Positions 7,967 to 16,832 are shown, numbered from the stretch's first letter. The stretch is DNA of 51,337 nt from Fimenecus sp051881455 (GCA_051881455.1 JBJEPX010000039.1:1-51337), one strand, 5' to 3'. Made by a program: numbers and translations. Notes: a model not told the origin generated them from the sequence alone.

Positions 7967-8734
7967 ATGACAATAAAAGAAGTTGAAGAATTACTGTCTG
8001 TATCCCGTTCTAATATCCGTTTTTATGAAAAAGAAGGGTTGCTGAATCCTGAAAGAAAAGGAAACAATTATCGTGATTACAGCGAACAAGACATAGCTGT
8101 ATTAAAGAAAATTTTAGTATTAAGAAAACTGGGATTTACCGTAGAAGAAATTTCATTGATGCAAAAAGGAGAGCTTCCCCTTGCCGATGCGGCATACGAA
8201 AATATCAACCGATTGGAAAAAGAGCTTGACTCTTTAAAAGGCGCTTTGGAAATAACAAAATCTCTTTCAGCAGATAAATTCTCCTATGAAACGCTCAATC
8301 AGGAGCGCTTATGGGATGAGATTTCTCATTCGGAGCGCAACGGTCAAAAGTTTGTCGATATTTGCAAAGATTATTTTATGTTTGAACAAATTATTTTCGA
8401 AAATGTGTGGAAATATGTTTTCTTTCATGATTTCAAAAAATCACGCAACAGGCACGGAACGCTCATTGCACTCGGTATATTGCTCTTCATTTGTATAGTT
8501 CGGGGAATTGCAAGAGTAGTTATTTGGCATGAGTCTTTTTGGGAGGGTTTCTTATATCCCATCATACTCTTTACTATTGCCTCAATTACTTTTTTGCCCA
8601 TATACATGTTAGGTAAAAAAGCACCGAGAGTTGCATATGTGGTTAACACTATACTTTTAACAGTTGCGATTATTTTTCTTTCCCTTTGTGTTTTACTGAT
8701 TCTATATGGAATCGTAAGAGCAATTTTTTCATAA
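7967..8734 (+). CDS. MerR family regulator fused to a membrane domain, 255 aa
   Basis: Residues 1-70 are a MerR-type winged helix-turn-helix (TIKEVEELLSVSRSNIRFYEKEGLL, YRDYSEQDIAVLKKI). A coiled-coil stretch follows at about 80-105 (NRLEKELDSLKGALEI). The C-terminal half holds three hydrophobic segments at about 165-188, 195-215 and 222-252. MerR proteins normally have a soluble C-terminal effector domain, so this one is probably membrane-tethered and may sense an envelope signal. The start has GGAGGTGG at good spacing and a 19-bp-spacer promoter upstream. No target gene is adjacent other than itself. Confidence 0.85.
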   Translation: MTIKEVEELLSVSRSNIRFYEKEGLLNPERKGNNYRDYSEQDIAVLKKILVLRKLGFTVEEISLMQKGELPLADAAYENINRLEKELDSLKGALEITKSLSADKFSYETLNQERLWDEISHSERNGQKFVDICKDYFMFEQIIFENVWKYVFFHDFKKSRNRHGTLIALGILLFICIVRGIARVVIWHESFWEGFLYPIILFTIASITFLPIYMLGKKAPRVAYVVNTILLTVAIIFLSLCVLLILYGIVRAIFS

Positions 8735-8754
8735 AATTTTAACCGAAACGAAAA

Positions 8755-8844
8755 GGTAGGGCGGGGGCGCGGGTGTCCGCCGGACACCTCTGCGAATGAA
8801 ATGAGCAGAAACGAGGCTTAAGCCGGCAAGCCACCCGCCCTACC
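8755..8844. repeat. GC-rich palindromic repeat, long form, copy B
   Basis: It runs from GGTAGGGCGGGGGC to GCCCGCCCTACC around the same inner block as copy A, with some changes (AACGAGGCTTAAGCCGGC). It sits in the gap between the MerR-like gene and the DUF2007-like gene and ends 25 bases before the latter's start. Confidence 0.85.
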
Positions 8845-8868
8845 GTGTTTATAAAAAGGAGCAAATTT

Positions 8869-9099
8869 ATGGATACCGATTTTGTATTTTTAACGGAAGG
8901 TCACGCTATGTGGACAGATATGCTTATGCAAATTTTGCAGGATAATGATATTCCCTGCATTGCCTGTCCTGTGCAAAGCACCCGTCCGGCAATATATTCA
9001 GGGCTTCCGAAAGGCGTAAAAGTTCTTGTTTCCGCCCACAAAAAATCCCAAGCAGAAGAAATATTAAACGGCTTTTTCTCCAATGAGGAAAATCAATAA
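8869..9099 (+). CDS. DUF2007-like small protein, 76 aa
   Basis: The short ferredoxin-like pattern (a DFVFLTEG strand, a helix, ending DNDIPCIACP, then KVLVSAHKKSQAEEIL) resembles DUF2007 proteins, which are annotated as putative signal-transducing or substrate-sensing small proteins of unknown mechanism. I set the start at the ATG at 8869, with AAAAGGAG eight bases upstream. An in-frame GTG at 8845 lies before that site and is unlikely. The gene ends inside a perfect palindrome that can act as its terminator. It has no membrane segment. Confidence 0.7.
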   Translation: MDTDFVFLTEGHAMWTDMLMQILQDNDIPCIACPVQSTRPAIYSGLPKGVKVLVSAHKKSQAEEILNGFFSNEENQ

Positions 9100-9137
9100 T
9101 ATCGGTAAAAAGGGGACTGTCCCCTTTTTACCGATAT
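9099..9137. terminator. Perfect 19-bp-arm palindrome with A and T runs
   Basis: The sequence is perfectly symmetrical about the T at 9118: arms ATATCGGTAAAAAGGGGAC and its complement. It begins at the stop codon of the DUF2007-like gene, so it is probably a bidirectional terminator. The same core (GGTAAAAAGGGGAC) is repeated at 51017-51055. Confidence 0.7.
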
Positions 9138-9523
9138 TTCGTAGGGGACGATGCCCTCATCGTCCAGTAAAATGAAATCAAAACCTACGGCGTAGTCGTA
9201 GGGGTGATTCACGAATCGCTCGCAAAATGATATAAAAACCAAATCCAACCGGGTAGGGCGGGGGCAAGCCACCCGCCCTACCGAGTTAACTCTCCCCGCC
9301 CTCATTGAGAGAGGTGGCAAAACCGCAGGTTTTGACGGAGGGAGTAAAATAAATGAATAATTGATAATGGAAAATGAAAAATTGATATAAACTCCCCCAG
9401 TCATTTTTTCAAAATGACAGCCCCCTCGTCAGAGGGGGCAATAATGTGTATCCGTCACTTTTCCGGTGATTTTTTCGGGCGATTCGTGAATCGCCCCAAC
9501 TTTCAACTTTCCATTTTAAATTT
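9138..9523. repeat. Repeat-rich intergenic region between DUF2007-like gene and spoIIE
   Basis: There is no supportable gene. Visible items are GGGGACGATG/CATCGTCC at about 9142-9166 (short relative of the element at 7618-7727), a short form of the GC-rich palindrome at 9252-9282 (GGTAGGGCGGGGGC next to GCCCGCCCTACC), a GTCATTTT/AAAATGAC hairpin at about 9400-9418 followed by GCCCCCTC/GAGGGGGC, and GGGCGATT/AATCGCCC at about 9478-9495. Confidence 0.65.
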
Positions 9524-11839
9524 TCAATTTTTATCGTTTCTTTTAATTTTCACCGCCGCGACGGTAATATCGTCGCATTTGCCTATATTACGGCTTTTTG
9601 CCAGCGTGCAAAGTTTCTCGGCGAGGTCATAGGAAAAGCTGTTTTCATTAAGATACTTTTTTATCTCATCAATGCTGTTATCCGCCGCGCCGTCGGACAT
9701 TATCACAACGGTATCGCCGTCTTTAAGTCCGCCCCTGACGGTGGCAAATTCCGCCTGCCGCAAAATGCCTATGGGCATGGCAGATTTTTTTATCTCGCTG
9801 ACCTTGCCGCGGCGTTTAAGCAAGGATAACGCCGCACCCGCCTTATAAACTACAGCTTGTCCCGTGTAAAGATTAACTTTTAATATATCAAGGGTTGCCA
9901 AAGATTCCTCATTGCTTTTTACAAGCATGGCGGAATTTACAAGGCGCAGTGCACAGGGAAAGGAAAATCCCGCAATAATAAGCTTTGAAAACAGCGCCGC
10001 CGCCATAGTTCCGTCCACAGCGGCACGGCTTCCCGTTCCCATTCCGTCGCTTAAAACGGCAACAAAATTTCCTCTGCCGTCAAAAAATGAGTCAAAGCAG
10101 TCTCCGCATATATCTCCCTCCTCACAGGGCATCTGATGATATACACATTCCGCTGAAAAAATAGGCTTTTCCCAAAACATCAGCATAGTTTCATTTTCCG
10201 ATTTTATTTCGGCAGGATTTGCAAATTCCTTTTCCGTAATGCTTTCAATACGGGTTTTTATATCGTCCGCAGACACACGGCAGGAGGAATTAAAGCTAAG
10301 ATTTATCAGCATATTCATACCGCTGTCCTCATAGCAATTCACGAAAGCGGCAACGCCGATTTCAGCCAGACTGCTTTTCAGCTCCTCTGAACGGCTTGCA
10401 AGGGGAGTAATTCCCTGCTCAAAATCCAGCATTAAATCGTCAAGCATATCGCAAACGGTGTCGAACTGGTCGGCGGTGATTTTTCTCATTTCGTTTATCC
10501 TCCCCTCGGCGCCGAGCCTTGCAGAATATGACGAATAATTCTTATTAAAGCTATCGCAAAGCGACATTATCCTGATACATCGGCTTTGCAGGGAAGAGGG
10601 TGATGATGAGGGCGTTACGCTTCCCGTTTTGCGTATTTCCTCAATTATTGCGTCAAATTCACCGGCAGTTCCGGGGAAACCGCTGTGCCAGCATTTGTCA
10701 TATGAGGCACATCCGCTGCAAACCTTATCACGCACACGCAGATATACTCCCGCAGTATCGGGAGCCGCTTTTTCTTTAAGAATTTGGGAAACCTTCAAAA
10801 CTGTGCCCGACATATCTCCAACGGCGTCCTTTACCATTTTAAGCCGCGACAAAACAATATTTTGCACCGCCGCGCCTTCGCCTGAAACGGACGAGCCCGA
10901 CAGCTTGATTTTCACGGCAAAAAGCGTCTTTTGCGGAATTAAAATAAATATTACAGAGCCGATTGCAGACTCAATAAGAGGCGATATGTTTTCTCCCGTG
11001 CCGCCGAAAAACAGAAACAAAGCTCCGTATGAGAAAATGTACGCCATAGCGCACAGCACTCTGCCCGAGTAGGAAAAAAGTCCCGAAAAAAGCCCTGCAG
11101 CGCTGTAACAGAAAACGGTAGGCAGGCTGTTGCCCGTCATAACAAAGCCAAGGGAAGCGCCTGTTCCTATAATTGCTCCGCCGCTTTCACGGAAAAGATA
11201 TGAGGCGCACATTACCGCAAACGAGCATATTATTCCCGACGGAGTTACCCCGAAAAATGAAATTCTGCTCATTGACAAAATCAGAATGAGCGCTGAAATA
11301 ACCAGAGAAGTCAGTTCTCTCGCAGTAATGCGAGAGCCTTTTTTCAGCTTTTCCGTACTCATAAAGCCTACCGTGAAGAAATAAGCGCCTCCGAAAGAGG
11401 TTATAAATTCAGCAACGCGTAAAAAAAGCTGCTGTAAATCAAATGGCGAGGTTACGGTTACGATTATTCCCGTTGCCGCGGTGGAAAAAAGCGCAATTAC
11501 AGATGACGGAAGAACCTTGTCCCGCAATGAGGGAAAGCTGTGGACATACGCCTTTAAAACATATACTATTATAAGCGTCATAACATAGCGGAACGCGGTG
11601 AGATAATCCTTTGATATTACATATCCCAGCATGGCTCCAAGACAGGAAAGCAAGGTGTATTTGCGGCTTGTCCCACTGCAAAATGCAATTCCCAGGGGAG
11701 CAAAATATTTTTCCTGTGAAACGGCGGCAGTCAGCGCCGCCAACCCGAAATGAACAGCCTGAACAAGCGCCGATTTTCCAAAATCCGATAGTTTTATTCT
11801 CTCATTTTCCTCGCTTATGCCGAATTCGCTGTTACTCAT
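9524..11839 (-). CDS. spoIIE: Stage II sporulation protein E (membrane serine phosphatase)
   Basis: SpoIIE is the forespore phosphatase that dephosphorylates SpoIIAA and so releases sigma-F; it also acts at the polar septum. The 771-residue product has the three-part layout of the family: about ten hydrophobic segments in the first 320 residues, a central regulatory region, and a C-terminal PPM-type phosphatase domain with metal-site motifs VLSDGMGTG and IMSDGAADNS. A central cluster CSGCASYDKC (about residue 375) is typical of clostridial SpoIIE. Length is slightly below the B. subtilis protein. The start has GAGGTG. A Spo0A-box-like sequence with a TATAAT element lies upstream. No partner sporulation gene is adjacent. 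Confidence 0.95.
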   Translation of the reverse strand: MSNSEFGISEENERIKLSDFGKSALVQAVHFGLAALTAAVSQEKYFAPLGIAFCSGTSRKYTLLSCLGAMLGYVISKDYLTAFRYVMTLIIVYVLKAYVHSFPSLRDKVLPSSVIALFSTAATGIIVTVTSPFDLQQLFLRVAEFITSFGGAYFFTVGFMSTEKLKKGSRITARELTSLVISALILILSMSRISFFGVTPSGIICSFAVMCASYLFRESGGAIIGTGASLGFVMTGNSLPTVFCYSAAGLFSGLFSYSGRVLCAMAYIFSYGALFLFFGGTGENISPLIESAIGSVIFILIPQKTLFAVKIKLSGSSVSGEGAAVQNIVLSRLKMVKDAVGDMSGTVLKVSQILKEKAAPDTAGVYLRVRDKVCSGCASYDKCWHSGFPGTAGEFDAIIEEIRKTGSVTPSSSPSSLQSRCIRIMSLCDSFNKNYSSYSARLGAEGRINEMRKITADQFDTVCDMLDDLMLDFEQGITPLASRSEELKSSLAEIGVAAFVNCYEDSGMNMLINLSFNSSCRVSADDIKTRIESITEKEFANPAEIKSENETMLMFWEKPIFSAECVYHQMPCEEGDICGDCFDSFFDGRGNFVAVLSDGMGTGSRAAVDGTMAAALFSKLIIAGFSFPCALRLVNSAMLVKSNEESLATLDILKVNLYTGQAVVYKAGAALSLLKRRGKVSEIKKSAMPIGILRQAEFATVRGGLKDGDTVVIMSDGAADNSIDEIKKYLNENSFSYDLAEKLCTLAKSRNIGKCDDITVAAVKIKRNDKN

Positions 11840-11864
11840 TTTCTCACCTCGCCTTTTAATGATT

Positions 11865-11898
11865 ATTATATGCCCTGCAATAAGATAAAAATGACGAA
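11865..11898 (-). promoter_or_regulatory. Candidate Spo0A-controlled promoter of spoIIE
   Basis: On the minus strand a TATAAT (11870-11865) lies 21 bases downstream of TTCGTCA (11898-11892), which is the complement of the Spo0A box TGACGAA. B. subtilis spoIIE and spoIIG promoters are known for sigma-A elements with unusually wide spacing overlapped by Spo0A boxes. The box here is in the reverse orientation, so the call is tentative. Confidence 0.5.
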
Positions 11899-12067
11899 TA
11901 ACGGGGCTCGAAAAAAGTAACCTTGTGTCTGAAAAGCTCCTTATCTCTTATGCCTTGCAAATCGGCGCAGACTTGTGTCGCTTTTTAATAAGGATAAAAA
12001 AATTCTTTTAAAAAGATAAAACTTATGGTAGAATGTAAATATATATTTTTTGGCAAAAGGTGAGAAA

Positions 12068-12799
12068 ATGGCAAAGATTTTTACTGTTGCATCAGGTAAA
12101 GGCGGTGTGGGAAAATCCACATTCTGCGCGAATATTGCATTGTCTTTGGAAAAACTTAATAAAAAGGTGCTTTTGATAGACGGCGATGTGTGCCTTCGCA
12201 GTCTCGATTTGCTTTTATCGGTAGATGAAATGGTGGTTTATGACTGGCTTGATGTATTGGAAAGCCGTTGCGATAAAGACAAGGCCCGCCTTTTTTTCAG
12301 CGACAGCATTCAGCTTTTGCCCGCCCCCTCGGAATATCCCGAAAATATGACCTGCCGGCTTTTTGAAAGTCTTTTAAGCCAATACCGTGACGAATACGAT
12401 TATATTTTTATCGACTCCCCTGCGGGTACGGGCGATTTACCCATGTGCTTTGCAGAGTGTGCCGATACCTGCCTTGTAGTTGCTACCCCCGACGAAATAA
12501 GTGCACGGGCGGCGTGCGTTCTGGGAAATCAATTAACCGCAAACGGAATTAAAGAGGAAAATCTTCGCCTTGTTATCAACCGTTTTGACGAAAAGCGCGT
12601 GAAAAAGGGTAAGCTTCTCAACGCGGACGATATGATTGACAGAACATACATAAGGCTTTTGGGAATAATACCCGAGGAGCCCGATTTAATGTGTTGTTCC
12701 GTTACGGGGAAACAGCTTTTTGACTTTTCCGACGCTAAAAATGCCTTCGACAACATCGCAGGCAGAATAACAGGCAAAGAAATACCTCTTATTTTGTAA
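12068..12799 (+). CDS. MinD/ParA-family P-loop ATPase, 243 aa
   Basis: The deviant Walker A motif KGGVGKST at residues 11-18 and the motifs LLIDGDVCLRSLD and YIFIDSPAGTGD identify a MinD/Mrp/ParA ATPase, which dimerises on ATP to position septa, flagella or partition complexes. There is no MinC or ParB neighbour and I do not see the C-terminal amphipathic helix that anchors MinD to membranes: the end is KEIPLIL. It could therefore be a MinD-like, FlhG-like or stand-alone ATPase. I start at the ATG at 12068 with AAAGGTGAG before it. The gene is divergent from spoIIE and followed by mgsA. Confidence 0.8.
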   Translation: MAKIFTVASGKGGVGKSTFCANIALSLEKLNKKVLLIDGDVCLRSLDLLLSVDEMVVYDWLDVLESRCDKDKARLFFSDSIQLLPAPSEYPENMTCRLFESLLSQYRDEYDYIFIDSPAGTGDLPMCFAECADTCLVVATPDEISARAACVLGNQLTANGIKEENLRLVINRFDEKRVKKGKLLNADDMIDRTYIRLLGIIPEEPDLMCCSVTGKQLFDFSDAKNAFDNIAGRITGKEIPLIL

Positions 12800-12807
12800 A
12801 AAAAATG

Positions 12808-12836
12808 TTGAAAAAATCAAATTTATTTGGTATGAT
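12808..12836 (+). promoter_or_regulatory. Promoter of mgsA
   Basis: TTGAAA at 12808-12813 and TATGAT at 12831-12836, 17 bases apart, lie just upstream of mgsA and give a leader of about 60 bases to the GGAGGGG site. Confidence 0.65.
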
Positions 12837-12899
12837 ATTTTTTGAATAAGCGAATTTTACAATTATGTATTTTGAATAATAAAAACGGAGGGGATTTTT

Positions 12900-13304
12900 A
12901 TGAACATAGCACTTATGGCGCACGACTCAAAAAAAGAGCTTATGACACAGTTTTGTATTGCATATTGCGGAATTCTTTCGCGCCACACACTTTGCGCTAC
13001 CGGCACAACCGGAAAAATGGTTGCCGAGGCAACAGGCCTCAAAATACAGCAATTTTTAAGCGGTTCTCAGGGCGGAGACCAGCAAATCAGTTCCAGAATT
13101 GCATGCAACGAAATTGACCTATTATTGATATTCCGAGACCCTCTCAATCCCAAGCCCCATGAACCTAAGGAGAACACGATTTTAAGGCTTTGCGATGTGC
13201 ACAACATTCCCGTTGCCACAAATATCGCTACAGCCGAGGCGCTCATTCACAGCCTTGACAGGGGCGACCTTGATTGGAGAGATATTATCAATCCTAAAAA
13301 CTGA
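12900..13304 (+). CDS. mgsA: Methylglyoxal synthase
   Basis: MgsA converts dihydroxyacetone phosphate to methylglyoxal and phosphate, a bypass of lower glycolysis used when phosphate is short. The 134-residue product matches the family throughout: MAHDSKK at 6-12, the phosphate-binding TGTTGK at 34-39, SGSQGGDQQ at 54-62 with the catalytic aspartate at 60, FRDPLNPKPHEPK, and RLCDVHNIPVATNIATAE. The start has GGAGGGG at good spacing. A hairpin, GCCTCCCCT/AGGGGAGGC at about 13326-13351, separates it from hisS and may end or weaken transcription. It has its own promoter. Confidence 0.95.
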   Translation: MNIALMAHDSKKELMTQFCIAYCGILSRHTLCATGTTGKMVAEATGLKIQQFLSGSQGGDQQISSRIACNEIDLLLIFRDPLNPKPHEPKENTILRLCDVHNIPVATNIATAEALIHSLDRGDLDWRDIINPKN

Positions 13305-13390
13305 CGGTTATAAATCGTTTTTCCGCCTCCCCTTATTTTCAGGGGAGGCTCACATTATTTTAATAAGCAAGATTTTGAAGGAAGATAACT

Positions 13391-14734
13391 ATGGCTTTAA
13401 TAACAAATGCAATCAAGGGAACACAGGATACCCTTCCCAATGAGAGCTATAAGATACAATATATTGAATCGGCAATGCGTGAAACGGCGGAAAACTTCGG
13501 CTTTCACGAGATGCGCACCCCCGTTTTTGAGCATACGGAGCTTTTTCAGCGAGGCGTGGGGGAGACCACCGATGTTGTTCAAAAGGAGATGTACACCTTT
13601 GAGGATAAGGGCGGACGCTCAATAACGCTCCGTCCCGAGGGTACGGCAGGTGCTGTAAGAGCCTTTTTGGAGCACGGGCTTTTTAACGAGGCTCTGCCGC
13701 AGAAAATTTACTATCTCACCTCCTGCTACCGTTATGAAAAGCCTCAGGCAGGCAGACTCAGAGAATTTCACCAGTTCGGCATTGAGTGCTTCGGTGCAGG
13801 CAACCCCTCTGCCGACGCTGAGGTTATATCCCTTGCCAACGAGGTTTTTAATTACCTTGGAATAAATAATCTAAGCCTTGAAATCAACTCAATAGGCTGT
13901 CCCGAATGCAGAAAAGAATACCACAAAGCTTTAAAAGCATACTTTGAGCAGTATAAGGACGAGCTTTGCGACACCTGCCTTGGCAGACTTGAACGCAATC
14001 CAATGAGAATACTTGACTGTAAAAGTCCCGTTTGTTCAAAAATTGCGGCAGGGGCTCCCACAGTGCTTGAATTCTTATGTGACGACTGCAAATCACACTT
14101 TGAGAGCGTAAAAAAATATCTTGACACAATGGATATTGAATATACCGTAAATCCCCGGATTGTTCGTGGACTTGACTATTACACAAGAACGGTTTTCGAA
14201 TTTGTCTCAAAGGAAATCGGCGCACAGGGCACTGTTTGCGGCGGCGGACGGTATGACGGTCTCATCGCTGAAATGGGCGGAAATCCCCTTCCTGCCTGCG
14301 GATTCGGTTTAGGACTTGAACGGCTTTTACTCCTTATGGAGGCACAAAAAACAGAGTTCCCCGAGCCTAAAAAATGCGATTTGTATATTGCTAGTATGGG
14401 CGAAAACGCAAACCTTAAAGCCGCCTCCCTGGCAAAGGATTTGCGGAGCGAAGGGCTTTGCGTACAGTTTGATACAGTAGGCAGAGGTCTTAAAGCCCAA
14501 ATGAAATATGCAAACAAAATCGGTGCTCTTTATACCCTCGTTTTAGGCGACAGCGAGCTTGAAACAGGCAATATTAAGCTTAAAAATATGGGCAGCGGCA
14601 AGGAGCATGAAATGACGCTTTCGGATTTTGCCGATAGTTTTCAGTCAATCGTTATAAAGGACGCTATGTCGGATTTTGAATCTCTCGGCATTGAGGGAAT
14701 TGACTTGCAGGATATACTCGGAGGTAAAGACTGA
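13391..14734 (+). CDS. hisS: Histidyl-tRNA synthetase
   Basis: HisS charges tRNA-His in the cytoplasm. The 447-residue class II synthetase shows KGTQDTLP at the N-terminus, motif 2 (SCYRYEKPQAGRLREFHQFG), the histidine-specific RGLDYYTRTVFEF block, motif 3 (GFGLGLERLLLL) and a C-terminal anticodon-binding domain. Its stop overlaps the aspS start by one base, so the two form the hisS-aspS pair common in Firmicutes. No T-box leader fits in the short 86-bp gap from mgsA. The tail after the anticodon domain (DAMSDFESLGIEGIDL) is a little longer than usual. Confidence 0.95.
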   Translation: MALITNAIKGTQDTLPNESYKIQYIESAMRETAENFGFHEMRTPVFEHTELFQRGVGETTDVVQKEMYTFEDKGGRSITLRPEGTAGAVRAFLEHGLFNEALPQKIYYLTSCYRYEKPQAGRLREFHQFGIECFGAGNPSADAEVISLANEVFNYLGINNLSLEINSIGCPECRKEYHKALKAYFEQYKDELCDTCLGRLERNPMRILDCKSPVCSKIAAGAPTVLEFLCDDCKSHFESVKKYLDTMDIEYTVNPRIVRGLDYYTRTVFEFVSKEIGAQGTVCGGGRYDGLIAEMGGNPLPACGFGLGLERLLLLMEAQKTEFPEPKKCDLYIASMGENANLKAASLAKDLRSEGLCVQFDTVGRGLKAQMKYANKIGALYTLVLGDSELETGNIKLKNMGSGKEHEMTLSDFADSFQSIVIKDAMSDFESLGIEGIDLQDILGGKD

Positions 14735-16518
14735 TGGATACGATGAACGGATTAAAAAGAACAAATTACTGCGGCACTCTTACAGCCGCTGATATCGGCA
14801 AAGAGGTTACCGTTTGCGGTTGGGTACAGCGCCGGCGCGATTTGGGCGCACTGATTTTTATAGATTTGCGTGACAGAACAGGTATTGTTCAGTTGGCATT
14901 TGACGAAAATACGGATAAAGAGATTTTTGACAAAGCATTTTCCGCAAGAAGTGAATATGTGCTTATGGCAAAAGGCGTTGTCCGTGAAAGAGCCTCAAAA
15001 AACAAGGATATTCCCACAGGTGAAATAGAAATTGAGGTTCAGGATTTGCGTGTTCTCGGCGTGAGCGAAACTCCCCCCTTTGAGATTGTTGAAAACTGCC
15101 AAACCTCGGAGGTAACCCGTCTTAAATACCGTTATCTTGACCTGCGCCGTCCCGATTTGCAGAAAAATATTCTGCTCCGTCATAAAATTGCGAAAATTAC
15201 CCGTGACTATTTTGACGAAAACGGATTTATCGAGATTGAAACTCCTATGCTTATCCGTTCCACACCCGAGGGAGCAAGAGACTTTCTTGTTCCGTCAAGA
15301 CTGCATAACGGCGGATTTTATGCTCTGCCCCAGTCTCCCCAGCTTTATAAACAGCTTTCAATGGTAGCGGGCTTTGACCGCTATATGCAGATTGCACGCT
15401 GTTTCCGTGACGAGGACTTGCGTGCAGACCGTCAGCCTGAATTTACACAGATTGACCTTGAAATGTCCTTTGTTGATGTTGACGATGTTATGAGCATGGG
15501 TGAGGGTTATATTAAGCGTGTTTTCAAAGATGCAATCGGCGTTGATATAGAGCTTCCCCTGCCCCGTCTTACCTATAAAGAGGCAATGGAGCGTTACGGC
15601 TCTGATAAGCCCGACACACGCTACGGTATGGAGCTTGTTGATTTAAGCGATATTGTTGGTAACTGCGGCTTTGGTGTGTTCAGCTCTGCCGTTCAGGGCG
15701 GCGGTGCGGTTTACTCCATTACCGCAAAAAATGCCGTTTCCGTTCTCACGAGAAAAGAAATTGATAAGCTTACCGAATTTGTAAAGGGTATCGGCGCAAA
15801 AGGCCTTGCCTTTGCACGCCTTATGCCGGACGGCACTGCCTCCTCCTTTGCAAAATTCCTTACAGAGGACGAGATGACCGCAATTCTCGAAAAATCAGGG
15901 GCAGAGACAAACGATGTTGTGCTTATAGTTGCGGATACAAACAAAAATCATGTGCTTACAACCCTTGGCGCACTCCGTCAGGAGGTTGCAAAGAAGCTTG
16001 ATATTATTCCAACGGACAAATACAATCTTTTGTGGATTACCGAATTCCCCTTCTTTGAGTGGGATGAAGAAGCACAGACCTTTGTGGCAATGCACCACCC
16101 ATTTACAGCCCCACTTGACGAATGCTTGCCCTATCTTGAAACGGACAAGGCAGCAGTCAGGGCAAAGGCATATGACCTTGTTCTTAACGGCGTTGAGCTT
16201 TCCAGCGGTTCAATCCGTATTACCGACCCTGCTCTTCAAAAAAGAATGTTTACACTCCTCGGTCTTTCCGATGAAGAGGCTTATGAGAAATTCGGCTTCT
16301 TAACCGATGCTTTCAAATTCGGTCCTCCCCCTCACGGCGGAATGGGCATAGGGCTTGACCGCCTTGTAATGCAGATGATAGGCGCAGACTCTTTGCGTGA
16401 TGTTGTGGCGTTCCCCAAGCTTCAGAACGCCTCCGAGCCTATGACGGAATGCCCCGCTCCCGTTGACGATATTCAGCTTAAAGAATTGGGAATAGCCGTT
16501 ATTTCCGAGGAAAAATAA
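14734..16518 (+). CDS. aspS: Aspartyl-tRNA synthetase
   Basis: AspS charges tRNA-Asp. The 594-residue protein has the bacterial architecture: an N-terminal OB-fold anticodon domain (GWVQRRRDLGALIFIDLRD), class II motif 2 (FRDEDLRADRQPEFTQIDLEMSF), a GAD insertion domain in the middle, and motif 3 (GIGLDRLVM) near residue 550. Length is typical for the bacterial form. ATG overlaps the hisS stop (TGATG) and GGAGG lies about ten bases upstream, so translation is coupled. Whether it also charges tRNA-Asn cannot be decided here. Confidence 0.95.
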   Translation: MDTMNGLKRTNYCGTLTAADIGKEVTVCGWVQRRRDLGALIFIDLRDRTGIVQLAFDENTDKEIFDKAFSARSEYVLMAKGVVRERASKNKDIPTGEIEIEVQDLRVLGVSETPPFEIVENCQTSEVTRLKYRYLDLRRPDLQKNILLRHKIAKITRDYFDENGFIEIETPMLIRSTPEGARDFLVPSRLHNGGFYALPQSPQLYKQLSMVAGFDRYMQIARCFRDEDLRADRQPEFTQIDLEMSFVDVDDVMSMGEGYIKRVFKDAIGVDIELPLPRLTYKEAMERYGSDKPDTRYGMELVDLSDIVGNCGFGVFSSAVQGGGAVYSITAKNAVSVLTRKEIDKLTEFVKGIGAKGLAFARLMPDGTASSFAKFLTEDEMTAILEKSGAETNDVVLIVADTNKNHVLTTLGALRQEVAKKLDIIPTDKYNLLWITEFPFFEWDEEAQTFVAMHHPFTAPLDECLPYLETDKAAVRAKAYDLVLNGVELSSGSIRITDPALQKRMFTLLGLSDEEAYEKFGFLTDAFKFGPPPHGGMGIGLDRLVMQMIGADSLRDVVAFPKLQNASEPMTECPAPVDDIQLKELGIAVISEEK

Positions 16519-16538
16519 CTTTCTTACAGGGTGAGATA

Positions 16539-16790
16539 ATGAAACGGATTTTTAAAAAAATAAATACCGTAATAATATCGTTTCTGCTTTGCTTTTCTTT
16601 TTGCGTTGCATCATTTGCACAAAACGGAGAAATACGGTATCCCCTAACACCTACAATTACACCCATAAGAATTTTCTTTGCGGTGCTCGTTGTGATACTT
16701 TTTATCGCGTCTGAAATCGCATTTGAAAAAATCCGCGAAAAAAGAGTTGAAAAACGCAACAAAACATACGAAAAGGATAAAGATAAATAA
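16539..16790 (+). CDS. Small membrane protein, 83 aa
   Basis: I recognise no family. The product begins with a basic stretch and a hydrophobic segment ending near a small-residue pattern (VASFAQ), like a signal peptide. A second hydrophobic segment follows at about 42-62 (PIRIFFAVLVVILFIASEI), then a highly charged tail (KIREKRVEKRNKTYEKDKDK). It would span the membrane once or twice with a cytoplasmic basic tail. The start has GGGTGAG. It lies 20 bp after aspS and before a terminator, so it is the last gene of the hisS-aspS transcript. Confidence 0.65.
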   Translation: MKRIFKKINTVIISFLLCFSFCVASFAQNGEIRYPLTPTITPIRIFFAVLVVILFIASEIAFEKIREKRVEKRNKTYEKDKDK

Positions 16791-16791
16791 A

Positions 16792-16832
16792 ATCAAAACC
16801 ACCGTTTCTACGAAAGGAACGGTGGTTTTGAT
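16792..16832. terminator. Bidirectional terminator of the hisS-aspS operon
   Basis: Perfect 15-base arms, ATCAAAACCACCGTT and its complement, enclose an 11-base loop. The stem ends in a T-rich run on both strands. It immediately follows the stop codon of the 83-aa gene. Confidence 0.8.

Noticed and set aside
9471..9500. Terminator for spoIIE (GGGCGATT/AATCGCCC)
   Set aside because: On the spoIIE strand the stem is followed by As and not Ts; it looks like another dispersed repeat.
13305..13390. T-box leader before hisS
   Set aside because: The gap is only 86 bp, and it shows one simple hairpin; the T-box core and specifier stem cannot fit.
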